Shown piece by piece: positions 49,362 to 59,171 of a stretch of DNA of 64,000 bases. The first letter of the stretch is position 1, and each line of letters starts with the position of its first letter. The translations under genes and the position numbers were made by a program. The stretch covers positions 1-64,000 of the forward strand of contig DISB01000006.1 in NCBI GenBank assembly GCA_002421685.1. Direction: 5' to 3'. A model generated the notes under the pieces. The model did not search any database, had not been told where the DNA came from, and saw nothing but the letters and a program-made list of their open reading frames with translations. This DNA is from Bacteroidetes bacterium UBA6221 (GTDB taxonomy: Bacteria; Bacteroidota; Bacteroidia; Chitinophagales; Chitinophagaceae).

Positions 49362-51305
49362 ATGCAAATAAAAAGTATTGTTCTTTATAATAGAGACGGG
49401 CAAATTAGGACGCTTGAATTTGAGCTTGGCGCCGTAAACATTATTACTGGGGAATCAAAAACCGGTAAGACAGCTATAATAGATATCGTCAATTACTGCT
49501 TAGGCAGTGATGATTGCAAAATTTCAGACGGAGTAATAAGAGACACGGTAACTTGGTTTGCGGTCCTTTTTCAACTAGAGGCTGAACAGATATTTATAGC
49601 ACGACAAAATCCAAACGTTCTGGGTTTAACTACTACATCACAAATATATTTTTCCAATGCAGATACTATAGATCCTCCACGTTTTGAACAACTTGACAAC
49701 AACTCTGACATTAACACCCTGAAAGATTTTCTTACAAGAAAAATGGGCATTAGTGAGTTTACTAACACTCCTGAATCTGGCACCAGAGATGCTTTGTCAG
49801 TTAATTTTAAGCATAGCCGCTTCTACTGCTTCCAGCCGCAAGATTTAATCGATCAGAGAGATTTCCTCTTTTACAGCCAGGCAGACAGTTTTACAGCTCA
49901 GGCAATGAAAGATACCTTACCCTATTTCCTTGGTGCGGTACCAGAAAACGCTGTTAGAATTGAAAGAGAAATCAGCACTCTTAAGAGGGAGCAAAATAGA
50001 TTAAGCAAACAACTTCGCGAAAACGAACGTTTAATAGAAGAGGGAAGCTCGAGAATCTTTGCGATAGTGGACGAGGCCAAAGAGCTCAACCTGATACCGG
50101 TTGACGCACCGGCAGGCGATGCGGCTGCGGCATTAAGCCTGCTAAACGAAGTTGTTAAACTTGATTTCGATTCCGAATATCAAGAAGGTGAAAATGAAAA
50201 TTTAAAGAAGTTGCTTGAAGAAAAGAATGTGCTGGCAAAGCAACTCGCAAAAATAAAAGATGAGTTAAAGGCTGTTCAGTCATTTGTAAATGATACCAAA
50301 GATTATTCAGACGAGGCTTCACAGCAGCGTGCACGCCTTGAGACTATTGGGCTATATTCTGACACTGATGTCAGTCATCAATCTTGTCCCCTTTGTAATA
50401 ACCAATTGTCCACTGAAATACCGTCAGTTACTGCTATCAACAGGTCGCTAACCGAGCTGAATGACAATTTGAACACCACAACAATAGAAAGCCCAAGGCT
50501 TATCAAGTTTACTGATGAACTAGCCAAGCAACGCGACGATATTAAGGAGCAAATGGAAGTCAAACAGGCTGGTATCGAAGCAATATACCGTGAGCAGGAG
50601 GATGCATTAAGGCTTCGCAATGTTAACATCCGTAGAGGCAAAACCATCGGTCGTATCTCGTTGTTCTTAGAAAGCTTTGAAATTGTTGAAAATGACAAAA
50701 GTCTAAGTTTAAGGATTGAATATATAGACCAACAGATCAAGGAATTAGAAGCCCAGGTAAGCTCAGAGGACCGAGACGCAAGAATAAGTGCAATTCTTAA
50801 TCAGATCAATATTCAAATGACGAATTGGGGTCCGCAACTTGATCTTGAATATGCTGAAGCCCCATTAAGATTTGACATCAAAAAACTAACAATTTTTATC
50901 GACAGACGGACAAGATCTGTACCTCTTGCTCAAGCAGGGAGTGGTGCGAACTGGATAGCTTTCCACTTGTTGGTTCATTTCGCCTTACACAAACATTTTG
51001 TTCTTGCCAATAGACCTGTCCCTAGATTCTTAATACTAGACCAGCCATCCCAGGCACATTATCCGCCGTCAAGAGATTCAGAACTTCAGGGATCATTTAG
51101 TGAAAGTTCTGACGAACGTGCTGTTCGCCAGATGTATGAGTTTATCTTTAATGTTACTTCGGGGTTGGCACCACACTTTCAGGTGATTATCACTGACCAT
51201 GCGAAATTAAATGAGCCAATGTTTCAGCAGGCTATCCGGGAGGAATGGCGAAACGGCATTAAATTAATTCCATCGGACTGGGTAACTAAAGTGCAAGGCA
51301 ATTGA
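49362..51305 (+). CDS. DUF3732 SMC-like ABC ATPase of the ABC-3C system
   Basis: 647 aa. Walker A GESKTGKT at 30-37. Two coiled-coil arms (about 195-330 and 355-490) meet at a Rad50-type zinc hook, Cys342-P-L-Cys345. The C-lobe has the ABC signature variant QAGSGANW (about 527), Walker B FLILDQPSQ (about 559-567) followed by DUF3732's AHYPP, and a switch His in ITDHAKL (about 609). DUF3732 ATPases are the standard ATPases of ABC-3C conflict systems. It probably senses altered or invading DNA and drives conformational signalling through the middle component. The first three genes of the island are therefore a complete module. Confidence 0.85.
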   Translation: MQIKSIVLYNRDGQIRTLEFELGAVNIITGESKTGKTAIIDIVNYCLGSDDCKISDGVIRDTVTWFAVLFQLEAEQIFIARQNPNVLGLTTTSQIYFSNADTIDPPRFEQLDNNSDINTLKDFLTRKMGISEFTNTPESGTRDALSVNFKHSRFYCFQPQDLIDQRDFLFYSQADSFTAQAMKDTLPYFLGAVPENAVRIEREISTLKREQNRLSKQLRENERLIEEGSSRIFAIVDEAKELNLIPVDAPAGDAAAALSLLNEVVKLDFDSEYQEGENENLKKLLEEKNVLAKQLAKIKDELKAVQSFVNDTKDYSDEASQQRARLETIGLYSDTDVSHQSCPLCNNQLSTEIPSVTAINRSLTELNDNLNTTTIESPRLIKFTDELAKQRDDIKEQMEVKQAGIEAIYREQEDALRLRNVNIRRGKTIGRISLFLESFEIVENDKSLSLRIEYIDQQIKELEAQVSSEDRDARISAILNQINIQMTNWGPQLDLEYAEAPLRFDIKKLTIFIDRRTRSVPLAQAGSGANWIAFHLLVHFALHKHFVLANRPVPRFLILDQPSQAHYPPSRDSELQGSFSESSDERAVRQMYEFIFNVTSGLAPHFQVIITDHAKLNEPMFQQAIREEWRNGIKLIPSDWVTKVQGN

Positions 51306-51516
51306 GTATGAAAAATAAACGGTGATTGATTAAAGATGTGGAATACATTCGTTCCCTACAGTGTCTATGAAGGTGGTTTTCTCACTTTCCCCTCAATTTC
51401 ATTATTTTACGCCAGCAAAGCCGCCGTTTAGGGCGGAAGGTGAAATATTGTCTTTTATCGGGCGCATATTTCAGCAATAATCCATCAATCCACTGATTTA
51501 GTTGAAGAATGAGCAA

Positions 51517-53952
51517 ATGGCTATAAAGAAATCTGAATTATACTCTTCCCTTTGGGCTTCGTGCGATGAGCTACGTGGTGGCATGGATGCTTCGCAGTAC
51601 AAGGACTATGTGTTGACGATGTTATTCGTCAAATATATTTCTGATAAATATAAGGATAAGCCGTTCGGGGCTATCTCCGTTCCGAAGGGGTCTAGCTTCG
51701 ATGATATGGTTGCGTTGGTGGGTACTCCTAATATAGGCGACGACATCAACAAGAAGATTTTGAATCCTATTAAGGAAGCGAACAAGCTCAATGATTTCCC
51801 GGACTTCAATGACGAGAACAAGCTTGGAAAAGGAAAGGACCTCATTGATACGGTAAGCAATCTTATCCTTATCTTCAATGATCCCAAGCTTAACTTTTCA
51901 GCTAACAGTGCGGAAGGCGATGATATCTTAGGCGACGCATACGAGTATTTGATGCGCCATTTTGCGACTGAATCTGGTAAGTCCAAAGGGCAATTTTATA
52001 CCCCTGCCGAGGTAAGCCGTGTTCTTGCTAAAGTAATCGGAATCAATAAGCGTAATGCTACAACCCAGACAACCGCCTACGACCCTAAATGCGGCTCGGG
52101 TTCCTTACTGCTCAAGGTGATGAACGAAGCCGGTAAGAATATCGAGCTATATGGACAAGAAAAGGAAACAGCGACCGCTGGTCTCGCTAGAATGAACATG
52201 ATCTTGCACCATGCAGAAACAGCGGAGATAGTTGCAGACAATACGCTTACTAAGCCTGCTTTTAAGGACAAAAAGGGTGGACTAGTGCGGTTCGACTACA
52301 TTGTCGCGAACCCGCCGTTTTCGCTTAAAAGCTGGAGCAACGGTCTATCTACAGGTAACGATGAGTTCAATCGTTTTGAATTAGGCGTACCACCGGAGAA
52401 AAATGGCGACTACGCCTTTTTGCTTCACATTATTGCATCCCTCAAATCAACAGGTAAAGCAGCAGTAGTACTTCCGCATGGGGTTCTTTTTAGAGGTAAC
52501 GCAGAAGGCGAGATACGGAAGCGGATTATCCAGAAGGGGTATATAAAGGCTATTATCGGCTTACCTGCTAACCTCTTTTATGGCACAGGCATTCCGGCCT
52601 GCATTCTTGTGTTGGATAAGGAACATGCTCAAAGTCGTAAAGGCATCTTTATGCTGGATGCAAGCAAAGGTTTTATGAAGGATGGCCCTAAGAACAGGCT
52701 ACGTGAGCAAGACATTCGAAAGATTACGGATGTTTTCGTTGATCAACTTGAGCTACCAAAGTATAGCCGCATTGTACCAGTGTCTGAAATAGCTAACCCC
52801 AAAAATGATTATAACCTCAATATCCCACGTTATATTGATACACAAGAACCGGAAGACATTCAGGATATAGCGGGACATCTATTGGGTGGAATTCCTCAAG
52901 CTAATATTGAAGCCTTAGATAAATACTGGAAAGTTTATCCTGCATTAAAGAATAAATTGTTCAAGCCTCTGCGCCCCGGTTATTTCAGCTTACAAACACC
53001 CTCGGCCGAAATACGCAATACAATATTCAATCATCCGCAGTTTGTGGCGTTCAACGCAACATTACAAAAGAGCTTTGATGCTTGGTTGCATAAGGAAGCG
53101 GAACATTGGAAGGCTCTGAAAAAGGGCTTTCATCCAAAGGATGTTTTGCAACAAATGAGCGATGAATTATTGACCGCTTTTGCAGAAAATCCTTTGGTGG
53201 ACGCTTACGACATGTTCCAGGAGTTGATGAACTATTGGTTCGAAGCCATGCAGGATGATTTCTATAGTATATCGATTGATGGCTGGATTGCAGGTAAGGA
53301 ATTCAACCGTATCGCTATTAAGGGTAAAAAAGGGAAGGATGGTAAGGTCGGCAAGGATAAAGAGATACCGGGTCTGGAAGGCGTTGAAGGGCGCATGATT
53401 CCACCACAATTAATGATAGCGCATTTCTTTGCCGCCGCACAGGAAGCGATAGACGGTGCCTTAGCTAAGACTGAGAGCGCGAAAGCTATGATGACTGAAA
53501 TTGAGGAAGAACAAAGCGTGGAAGAAGGGCTCTTTGCAGATTTAGAAAAAGTAAATGCTACAGAGGTGAAAAAGCTACTTGCTGCTAAAAAGAAGGATAA
53601 TACAAGCAGTAAACATGATTTGAAACTACTTGCCAACTATTTAAAGCTAGCAGAAGAAGCTAGTAGTGAATCCAAAAAGGCCAAGGAACTTACCGAAACC
53701 TTGGAGAAGGCTGTGTTAGCCCAATACACGAAACTAGATGAAGCAACCATACGGCAGATAGTTGTGCATGAAAAATGGGAAGCATCAATGCAAACCGCTT
53801 TACACAATTTACAAGACCGAATTAGCCAAGCGCTCAGGAGGAGAATCAAAGAACTTGCAGAACGATACGACAGGACTTTGCCTGAATTGGAACTTGCAAC
53901 CACTTTGTATGAACAAAAGGTAAAGCAGCACCTGGTTGCTATGGGCTATTAG
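51517..53952 (+). CDS. hsdM: Type I restriction-modification system methyltransferase subunit HsdM
   Basis: 811 aa. The N-terminal helical HsdM domain (SSLWASCDELRGGMDASQYK) is followed by the N6-adenine methylase core: SAM motif I YDPKCGSGSLLLKV (about 187-200; Lys where Ala/Thr is common) and catalytic NPPF (about 264-267). The core ends near residue 430. Some 380 further residues, partly coiled coil (KLAEEASSESKKAKELTETL), make it much longer than classical HsdM (about 500-550). Similar extended HsdM proteins exist. I use the ATG at 51517; the frame opens at a TTG at 51502. The 211-bp gap upstream (51306-51516) holds its promoter region but no clear -7 element. Confidence 0.92.
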   Translation: MAIKKSELYSSLWASCDELRGGMDASQYKDYVLTMLFVKYISDKYKDKPFGAISVPKGSSFDDMVALVGTPNIGDDINKKILNPIKEANKLNDFPDFNDENKLGKGKDLIDTVSNLILIFNDPKLNFSANSAEGDDILGDAYEYLMRHFATESGKSKGQFYTPAEVSRVLAKVIGINKRNATTQTTAYDPKCGSGSLLLKVMNEAGKNIELYGQEKETATAGLARMNMILHHAETAEIVADNTLTKPAFKDKKGGLVRFDYIVANPPFSLKSWSNGLSTGNDEFNRFELGVPPEKNGDYAFLLHIIASLKSTGKAAVVLPHGVLFRGNAEGEIRKRIIQKGYIKAIIGLPANLFYGTGIPACILVLDKEHAQSRKGIFMLDASKGFMKDGPKNRLREQDIRKITDVFVDQLELPKYSRIVPVSEIANPKNDYNLNIPRYIDTQEPEDIQDIAGHLLGGIPQANIEALDKYWKVYPALKNKLFKPLRPGYFSLQTPSAEIRNTIFNHPQFVAFNATLQKSFDAWLHKEAEHWKALKKGFHPKDVLQQMSDELLTAFAENPLVDAYDMFQELMNYWFEAMQDDFYSISIDGWIAGKEFNRIAIKGKKGKDGKVGKDKEIPGLEGVEGRMIPPQLMIAHFFAAAQEAIDGALAKTESAKAMMTEIEEEQSVEEGLFADLEKVNATEVKKLLAAKKKDNTSSKHDLKLLANYLKLAEEASSESKKAKELTETLEKAVLAQYTKLDEATIRQIVVHEKWEASMQTALHNLQDRISQALRRRIKELAERYDRTLPELELATTLYEQKVKQHLVAMGY

Positions 53953-53953
53953 T

Positions 53954-55114
53954 ATGAAAGTGGGAATAACACAAATAGAAAATAGGTGGGTCCCTGAGAG
54001 TTGGGATTTAGAGCCGTTAGGTAATGTTATCAATTTTATCGGTGGCTCGCAACCACCGCTTTCAACATTTACTTACAGCGAAAGACCTGGATATGTTCGC
54101 CTAATTCAAATTAGGGATTATAAAAGTGATAAAAATAAAGTTTATGTTCCTAGGCATTTAGCCCGAAGATTTTGTAGTTCAACCGACATATTGATTGGAA
54201 GATATGGCCCACCAGTTTTTCAAATTCTTCGAGGACTTGAGGGCGCTTACAACGTAGCTCTAATCAAAGCTGTACCGTCAGAGAAAATTAATTCAGAATA
54301 TGCCTGGCATTTTCTTCGTAATGATGTACTGCTTCATTTCATAGAAAAACTATCACAGCGTTCATCAGGCCAAACAGGTGTAGATCTTGCTGAACTTAGA
54401 AATTATCCAATCCTATTACCTCCCCTCCATGTGCAGCAAGCTATAGCTGAGGCTCTAAGCGATGCCGATGCATGGATAGAAAGCCTAGAGACATTGATAG
54501 AGAAAAAGCGTCTTATCAAACAAGGTGCTATGCAAGAATTGCTACGGCCTAATGAGGGATGGGACGTGAAAATGTTAGGAGAAGTGCTGTCGTTTGGAAA
54601 CGGTCGGGATTACAAACATCTATCTTCAGGTGACTATCCAGTTTACGGCACAGGAGGAATATTAAAGTATGTTGATTCATTTTTGTACAGCGGCGAGTCT
54701 GTAGGAATAGGAAGAAAAGGGACGATAGATGAGCCAACGTATTTAACTGGTAAATTTTGGTGTGTCGATACGTTGTTCTACACACATTCATTTAAGGATG
54801 TGGTTCCTAAATTTATATATTACACCTTCCTACAGATACCATGGAAAGAATTTAATGAAGCTTCAGGTGTTCCCAGTCTGTCAAAAAAGACTATTGAACA
54901 GATCGAAATAAAGATTCCATCTTTCAATGAGCAGATGCGCATTTCCACAGTTCTCTCAGAAATGGATGCCGAAATTGAAGTTCTTGAGCAAAAACTTTCC
55001 AAAGCCCGACAAATCAAACAAGGCATGATGCAGCAATTGCTCACAGGGCAGATTTTGTTGGTCACGCCTACGAGTGCAAAAGCAATTAAAACTTCAAAAA
55101 GAGTTACAGCATGA
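53954..55114 (+). CDS. hsdS: Type I restriction-modification specificity subunit HsdS
   Basis: 386 aa. Two target-recognition domains are separated by conserved helices: TRD1 (about 1-160), conserved region PPLHVQQAIAEALSDADAWI with a coiled coil ending KQGAMQELL, TRD2 (about 195-340, WDVKMLGEVLSFGNGRDYKH), and the second conserved region QMRISTVLSEMDAEI ending KQGMMQQLLTGQ. It sets the bipartite DNA target of the M2S and R2M2S complexes; the sequence recognised cannot be predicted here. The start is the ATG at 53954, just past the hsdM stop. It overlaps hsdR by ATGA. Confidence 0.93.
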   Translation: MKVGITQIENRWVPESWDLEPLGNVINFIGGSQPPLSTFTYSERPGYVRLIQIRDYKSDKNKVYVPRHLARRFCSSTDILIGRYGPPVFQILRGLEGAYNVALIKAVPSEKINSEYAWHFLRNDVLLHFIEKLSQRSSGQTGVDLAELRNYPILLPPLHVQQAIAEALSDADAWIESLETLIEKKRLIKQGAMQELLRPNEGWDVKMLGEVLSFGNGRDYKHLSSGDYPVYGTGGILKYVDSFLYSGESVGIGRKGTIDEPTYLTGKFWCVDTLFYTHSFKDVVPKFIYYTFLQIPWKEFNEASGVPSLSKKTIEQIEIKIPSFNEQMRISTVLSEMDAEIEVLEQKLSKARQIKQGMMQQLLTGQILLVTPTSAKAIKTSKRVTA

Positions 55115-58100
55115 GCGCCATCAATCCCATAGAACGGCATACTCAGGATCGTATAGTTAAGCTCTTCCAGGAAGAACTTGGATACTCCTATTACGGGAAC
55201 TGGGAGGAACGTGCTGGCAACAGTAATATTGAAATGCAATACCTTGAGGCTTTTCTTCGTAGGCAGGAATATCCAGAGCCCTTAGTTCAAAAAGCTGTAA
55301 GCGAAGCACTGCAACTGGCACACACTACCTCCGGCAACATTTACAACCGTAACAAAGCATTTTATAGCCTGTTACGTTATGGTGTTAAGGCACGTCCCGA
55401 GTTAGGTGAAAAATTTGAAACCATCCACTTAATAGATTGGCAGAATCCACAGAATAACGAATTTGGCATAGCCGAAGAGGTAACGCTTCGGGGTAATCAT
55501 ACTCGTCGTCCCGATATTGTGCTATATATCAACGGTATCGCTATAGCGACACTTGAATTAAAACGAGGCACAGTTGATATTGCTGAAAGTATTCGTCAAA
55601 GCATTAGCAATAGCCGCGAAACATTCAACGAATGGTTCTATTCAACAGTCCAAATACTTTTTGCCGGTAATAACACACAAGGGCTGCGATATGGCGCTAT
55701 TGAGACCCCTGAAAAGTATTACCTGGCCTGGAAGGAAGATGAAGACGACAATACTCGCTACAAGCTGGACAAGTACCTGCTAAAGCTGTGCGAAAAATCA
55801 CGGCTTATAGATGTTTTATACAATACGGTCGTATTTGATGCAGGTATAAAGAAACTTCCTCGTCCACACCAGTACCACGCACTGGTCGAGGCGCAAGATT
55901 TTATGCGCCGTCGGGAGGGAGGTATTATCTGGCACACACAAGGCAGTGGTAAAAGCCTTATGATGGTCATGCTTGGTAAGTGGGTATTGGAGAACGTTAC
56001 AAACAGCCGCATCGTTATACTAACCGACAGAACAGAACTTGATGAGCAAATTGAGGGCGTATTCAAGGATGTGGGTGAGAAGGATATAGCACGTACCGGT
56101 TCAGGTCGTGAGTTGATGGAATTTTTGATGTCGTCCCGGCCAAGGCTGATCTGTTCATTGGTTCACAAATTCGGTAATCGGGGTGAAGGTGATTTCGACA
56201 CGTTTATACGTGAGCTTCGGGAAAATCCTGTTCAGACCCAGGGAGAAATTTTTGTATTTGTTGATGAGTGCCACCGCACCCAAAGCGGCAAGCTCAACGA
56301 GGCTATGAAGGCTATTTTAGGGAATGCTGTCTTTGTCGGCTTTACAGGAACGCCGTTGCTTAAGCAAGACAAGCAGACGACGATGGATGTGTTTGGGCGC
56401 TATATTCACACCTACAAATTCAATGAAGCAGTAGAAGACGGAGTAGTGAAAGACCTGATGTATGAGGGTCGTAATATCGAACAAAAGCTTTCCAGCCAAA
56501 ACCGTGTAGATGAGTGGTTCGAGGCCAAAACGCGAGGGTTAAATGACTTTCAGAAGAATGAGCTAAAGAAGAAATGGGGCACCATGCAACGGCTGTTAAG
56601 CAGCAAAAGCCGCATGGAAAAAATTGTTCAAGACATTCTATTTGACTTCAGCACTAAGCCTAGGTTGAGCGCCGAAACAGGTAATGCAATTTTAGTGGCA
56701 GGAAGCATTTATGAGGCTTGTAAGTATTGGAACTTGTTTCAGGAGACCGAGCTAAAGGCAAAGACAGGGCTGATCACTTCTTACAATCCACAAGCCAGTG
56801 ACATTACCAAAGAGGATACTGGTGCAGATACCGATACCGAGAAGGAAGTTATATATAAGACCTACGAAAGGCTTTTGCAAAACGTAGCGCCAAAGGCAAA
56901 TAAGACAAAGACCGAAAGCTACGAGATAGAAACCAAAGACCGCTTCCGCAAAGAACCGGCGCGGATGAAGCTGTTAATCGTTGTAAGCAAACTGCTTACA
57001 GGTTTTGACGCTCCGCCTTGTACTTACATCTATATAGATAAGAAGATGCAAGATCACACACTGTTCCAGGCAATTTGCCGGGTGAACAGGCTTGATACAG
57101 ACGATAAAGACTTCGGCTATATCGTGGACTATATGGAGCTGTTTGGCAAAGTAACGGACAGTATCAACCTGTACACCAGTGAACTGGACAGCGAAGGCTT
57201 TACCAAAGAAGAAGTGGAAATCGTCCTGAAAGACCGCCTTAAGATGGCGCGTGAACGCTTAGAAACGGCGCTTGAAACATTGGAAGCTATTTGTGAGGGC
57301 GTTGAAAGTCCAGGCCAAGACCTCCAATACATTCATTACTTCTGTGGAAATACAGAGATTCCTGAAGAATTGAAGGCAAATGAGCCGAAGCGAATGGCCC
57401 TTTATAAAGCTATTGTCGCTTATTTACGTGCTTTTACTGCGCTTAAGCCGGAAATGGAAGTCGCAGGTTATAAACCTGCCGATATTAAACGTTTCGAGCA
57501 ACGACTAGAATTTTACCTGCACCTGCGCGAAATCATACGTATTGCCAGCGGTGAAACGCTCGACTTAAAAGCGTATGAAGCCGATATGCGTTTCTTGATC
57601 GACCACTATATCCAGGCGGAGGATTCAAGAAAGGTTTCTCCGTTCGATGATATTTCATTGCTTGATTTACTTGGTACAGATATTAACGCAGCCATTGAAG
57701 GGTTGCCTGCCGGTATCCGAGCAAGTAAAGAAGCTGTCGCAGAGACTATAGAAAATAACGTTCGTAGTAAGCTCATAGAAAGCTACCTGCTCGATCCAAA
57801 ATATTTCGAGAAAATGAGTGCCTTGTTACAAGAGTTAATAGAAGAACGTAAGCGGGGCGCAATGAATTACGAAGACTACTTGCGCAAAATGGCCGCTTTA
57901 GCCAAAGACGTGAAAGAAGGTGGTGCCAGCGATATACCGAAGGCGTTAAACACGAAAGGCAAGGTGGCGATCTATCACATTCTTGAGGATGAGCAACTAG
58001 CCTTAGCCTGTGATGAGGCGATACAATATAGTAAGCAATCTGGTTTTAGAGAGAATACGGCTAGAGGAAACCTCCTGAAACAAGCTATATATGAGGTTGT

Positions 58101-58164
58101 AAAAGACAAGGATAAGGTACAGGCAATCTATGACGTGGTAGCAGCCAATAAAGAAGACTACTAA
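55111..58164 (+). CDS. hsdR: Type I restriction endonuclease subunit HsdR
   Basis: 1017 aa. The N-terminal HSDR_N nuclease has RRPDIVLYINGIAIATLELK, i.e. PD134-135 and ExK149-151 (E149, K151). The SF2 translocase starts at about 265 with Walker A TQGSGKSL (about 277-284), the DEAD-like VFVDECHRTQ (about 384), FTGTPLL and later KLLTGFDAPPCTYIY with VNRLDTDDKDFG. A C-terminal helical region mediates complex assembly. It translocates DNA and cuts unmethylated DNA far from the site. All motifs look intact, so the system is probably active. Confidence 0.95.
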   Translation: MSAINPIERHTQDRIVKLFQEELGYSYYGNWEERAGNSNIEMQYLEAFLRRQEYPEPLVQKAVSEALQLAHTTSGNIYNRNKAFYSLLRYGVKARPELGEKFETIHLIDWQNPQNNEFGIAEEVTLRGNHTRRPDIVLYINGIAIATLELKRGTVDIAESIRQSISNSRETFNEWFYSTVQILFAGNNTQGLRYGAIETPEKYYLAWKEDEDDNTRYKLDKYLLKLCEKSRLIDVLYNTVVFDAGIKKLPRPHQYHALVEAQDFMRRREGGIIWHTQGSGKSLMMVMLGKWVLENVTNSRIVILTDRTELDEQIEGVFKDVGEKDIARTGSGRELMEFLMSSRPRLICSLVHKFGNRGEGDFDTFIRELRENPVQTQGEIFVFVDECHRTQSGKLNEAMKAILGNAVFVGFTGTPLLKQDKQTTMDVFGRYIHTYKFNEAVEDGVVKDLMYEGRNIEQKLSSQNRVDEWFEAKTRGLNDFQKNELKKKWGTMQRLLSSKSRMEKIVQDILFDFSTKPRLSAETGNAILVAGSIYEACKYWNLFQETELKAKTGLITSYNPQASDITKEDTGADTDTEKEVIYKTYERLLQNVAPKANKTKTESYEIETKDRFRKEPARMKLLIVVSKLLTGFDAPPCTYIYIDKKMQDHTLFQAICRVNRLDTDDKDFGYIVDYMELFGKVTDSINLYTSELDSEGFTKEEVEIVLKDRLKMARERLETALETLEAICEGVESPGQDLQYIHYFCGNTEIPEELKANEPKRMALYKAIVAYLRAFTALKPEMEVAGYKPADIKRFEQRLEFYLHLREIIRIASGETLDLKAYEADMRFLIDHYIQAEDSRKVSPFDDISLLDLLGTDINAAIEGLPAGIRASKEAVAETIENNVRSKLIESYLLDPKYFEKMSALLQELIEERKRGAMNYEDYLRKMAALAKDVKEGGASDIPKALNTKGKVAIYHILEDEQLALACDEAIQYSKQSGFRENTARGNLLKQAIYEVVKDKDKVQAIYDVVAANKEDY

Positions 58165-58166
58165 CG

Positions 58167-58865
58167 ATGCAGACGATTAGAATTAGCAATATTGATGTAG
58201 ATGTCAGTTTTAAAGACATTAAAAACGTGCATTTAAGTGTACATCCGCCCAATGGCAGAGTTACAGTGAGCGCACCCCGCCACATTGATTTGGACACTGT
58301 TAAAGTTTACGCCGCAACGAAGCTGGCTTGGATAAAGAAAGAACGCAATAAGATTCTGAACCAGGACCGTCAAGGTCGCAAGAATTTCGTCACAAGAGAA
58401 AGTCACTATCTCTTTGGGAAGAGGTATCTTCTGAAAGTAACTATTGCTTCAAGACCGAAGGTGATCCTTCACCATTCGAGAATTGAACTTCAAGTACCGG
58501 CCACATACAATTCTGCGCAGAAAGAGGCTATGCTTTATAGGTTCTATCGCAAGGAACTTCGCACAAAACTAAATAAGCTAATACCGGAGTACGCCGCAAA
58601 GATGGGATTAGGTACACCTGGCTTCGGTATTAAAAAAATGAAAACTAAATGGGGGAGTTGTTCGATTGAACGTAGGCATCTTTGGTTCAACATTGAATTA
58701 GCCAAAAAGCCGGATCAATGCATTGAATACATTATTGTCCATGAAATGGCACACCTGTTAGAGAGGAATCACAACAAGAACTTCACTTCTATTGTTAGTA
58801 GGTTTTTTCCTAATTGGCAGGTTCAAAAGAAAATTCTTAACGAGTTGCCTCTATATCACGCGTGA
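58167..58865 (+). CDS. YgjP-like (M48/DUF45) metallopeptidase of the R-M operon
   Basis: 232 aa. The zinc motif HEMAHLLERNH (about 192-202) gives H-E-x-x-H plus a third His, as in the YgjP/DUF45 family (SprT-like gluzincin), preceded by KTKWGSCSIERRHLWFN, the conserved W-G-S-C. It is commonly encoded with type I R-M genes; a role in clearing DNA-bound protein or controlling HsdR has been proposed for such proteins but is not shown here. It starts 2 bp after hsdR. Confidence 0.92.
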   Translation: MQTIRISNIDVDVSFKDIKNVHLSVHPPNGRVTVSAPRHIDLDTVKVYAATKLAWIKKERNKILNQDRQGRKNFVTRESHYLFGKRYLLKVTIASRPKVILHHSRIELQVPATYNSAQKEAMLYRFYRKELRTKLNKLIPEYAAKMGLGTPGFGIKKMKTKWGSCSIERRHLWFNIELAKKPDQCIEYIIVHEMAHLLERNHNKNFTSIVSRFFPNWQVQKKILNELPLYHA

Positions 58866-59171
58866 TGCCTGAGCATTCCCATTTCTGTTCTCAATTTGAC
58901 TTGTGCATATTACTGGCTAGCCACATTTTGCTGCATAAGCCTCAACCGCTGTTTATCAACCGGCATGAGCACCAATTCTGCGGCTAAGGTAGCCTTGAAA
59001 CCGTCATAAAATGAACAAACAAGGATTTGCTTCTGCGAATTCCTCCTTGTTTGTGCCGGTTCTCTACGGCTTTTTCCTTGCCTGGAATTGAGCTTATTCC
59101 GATGATTATTAACCGCCAGCTTGTGTAGCGCGTGGCCTGCAACATACAGGCTGGCATAAACAGAAAAATTC
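58866..59171. other. 306-bp gap after the R-M operon
   Basis: No convincing gene or terminator seen. A minus-strand frame (58910 to an ATG at 59173, 87 codons) is open, but its start would overlap the start of the plus-strand gene at 59172 within CATG; see rejected items. Confidence 0.4.
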
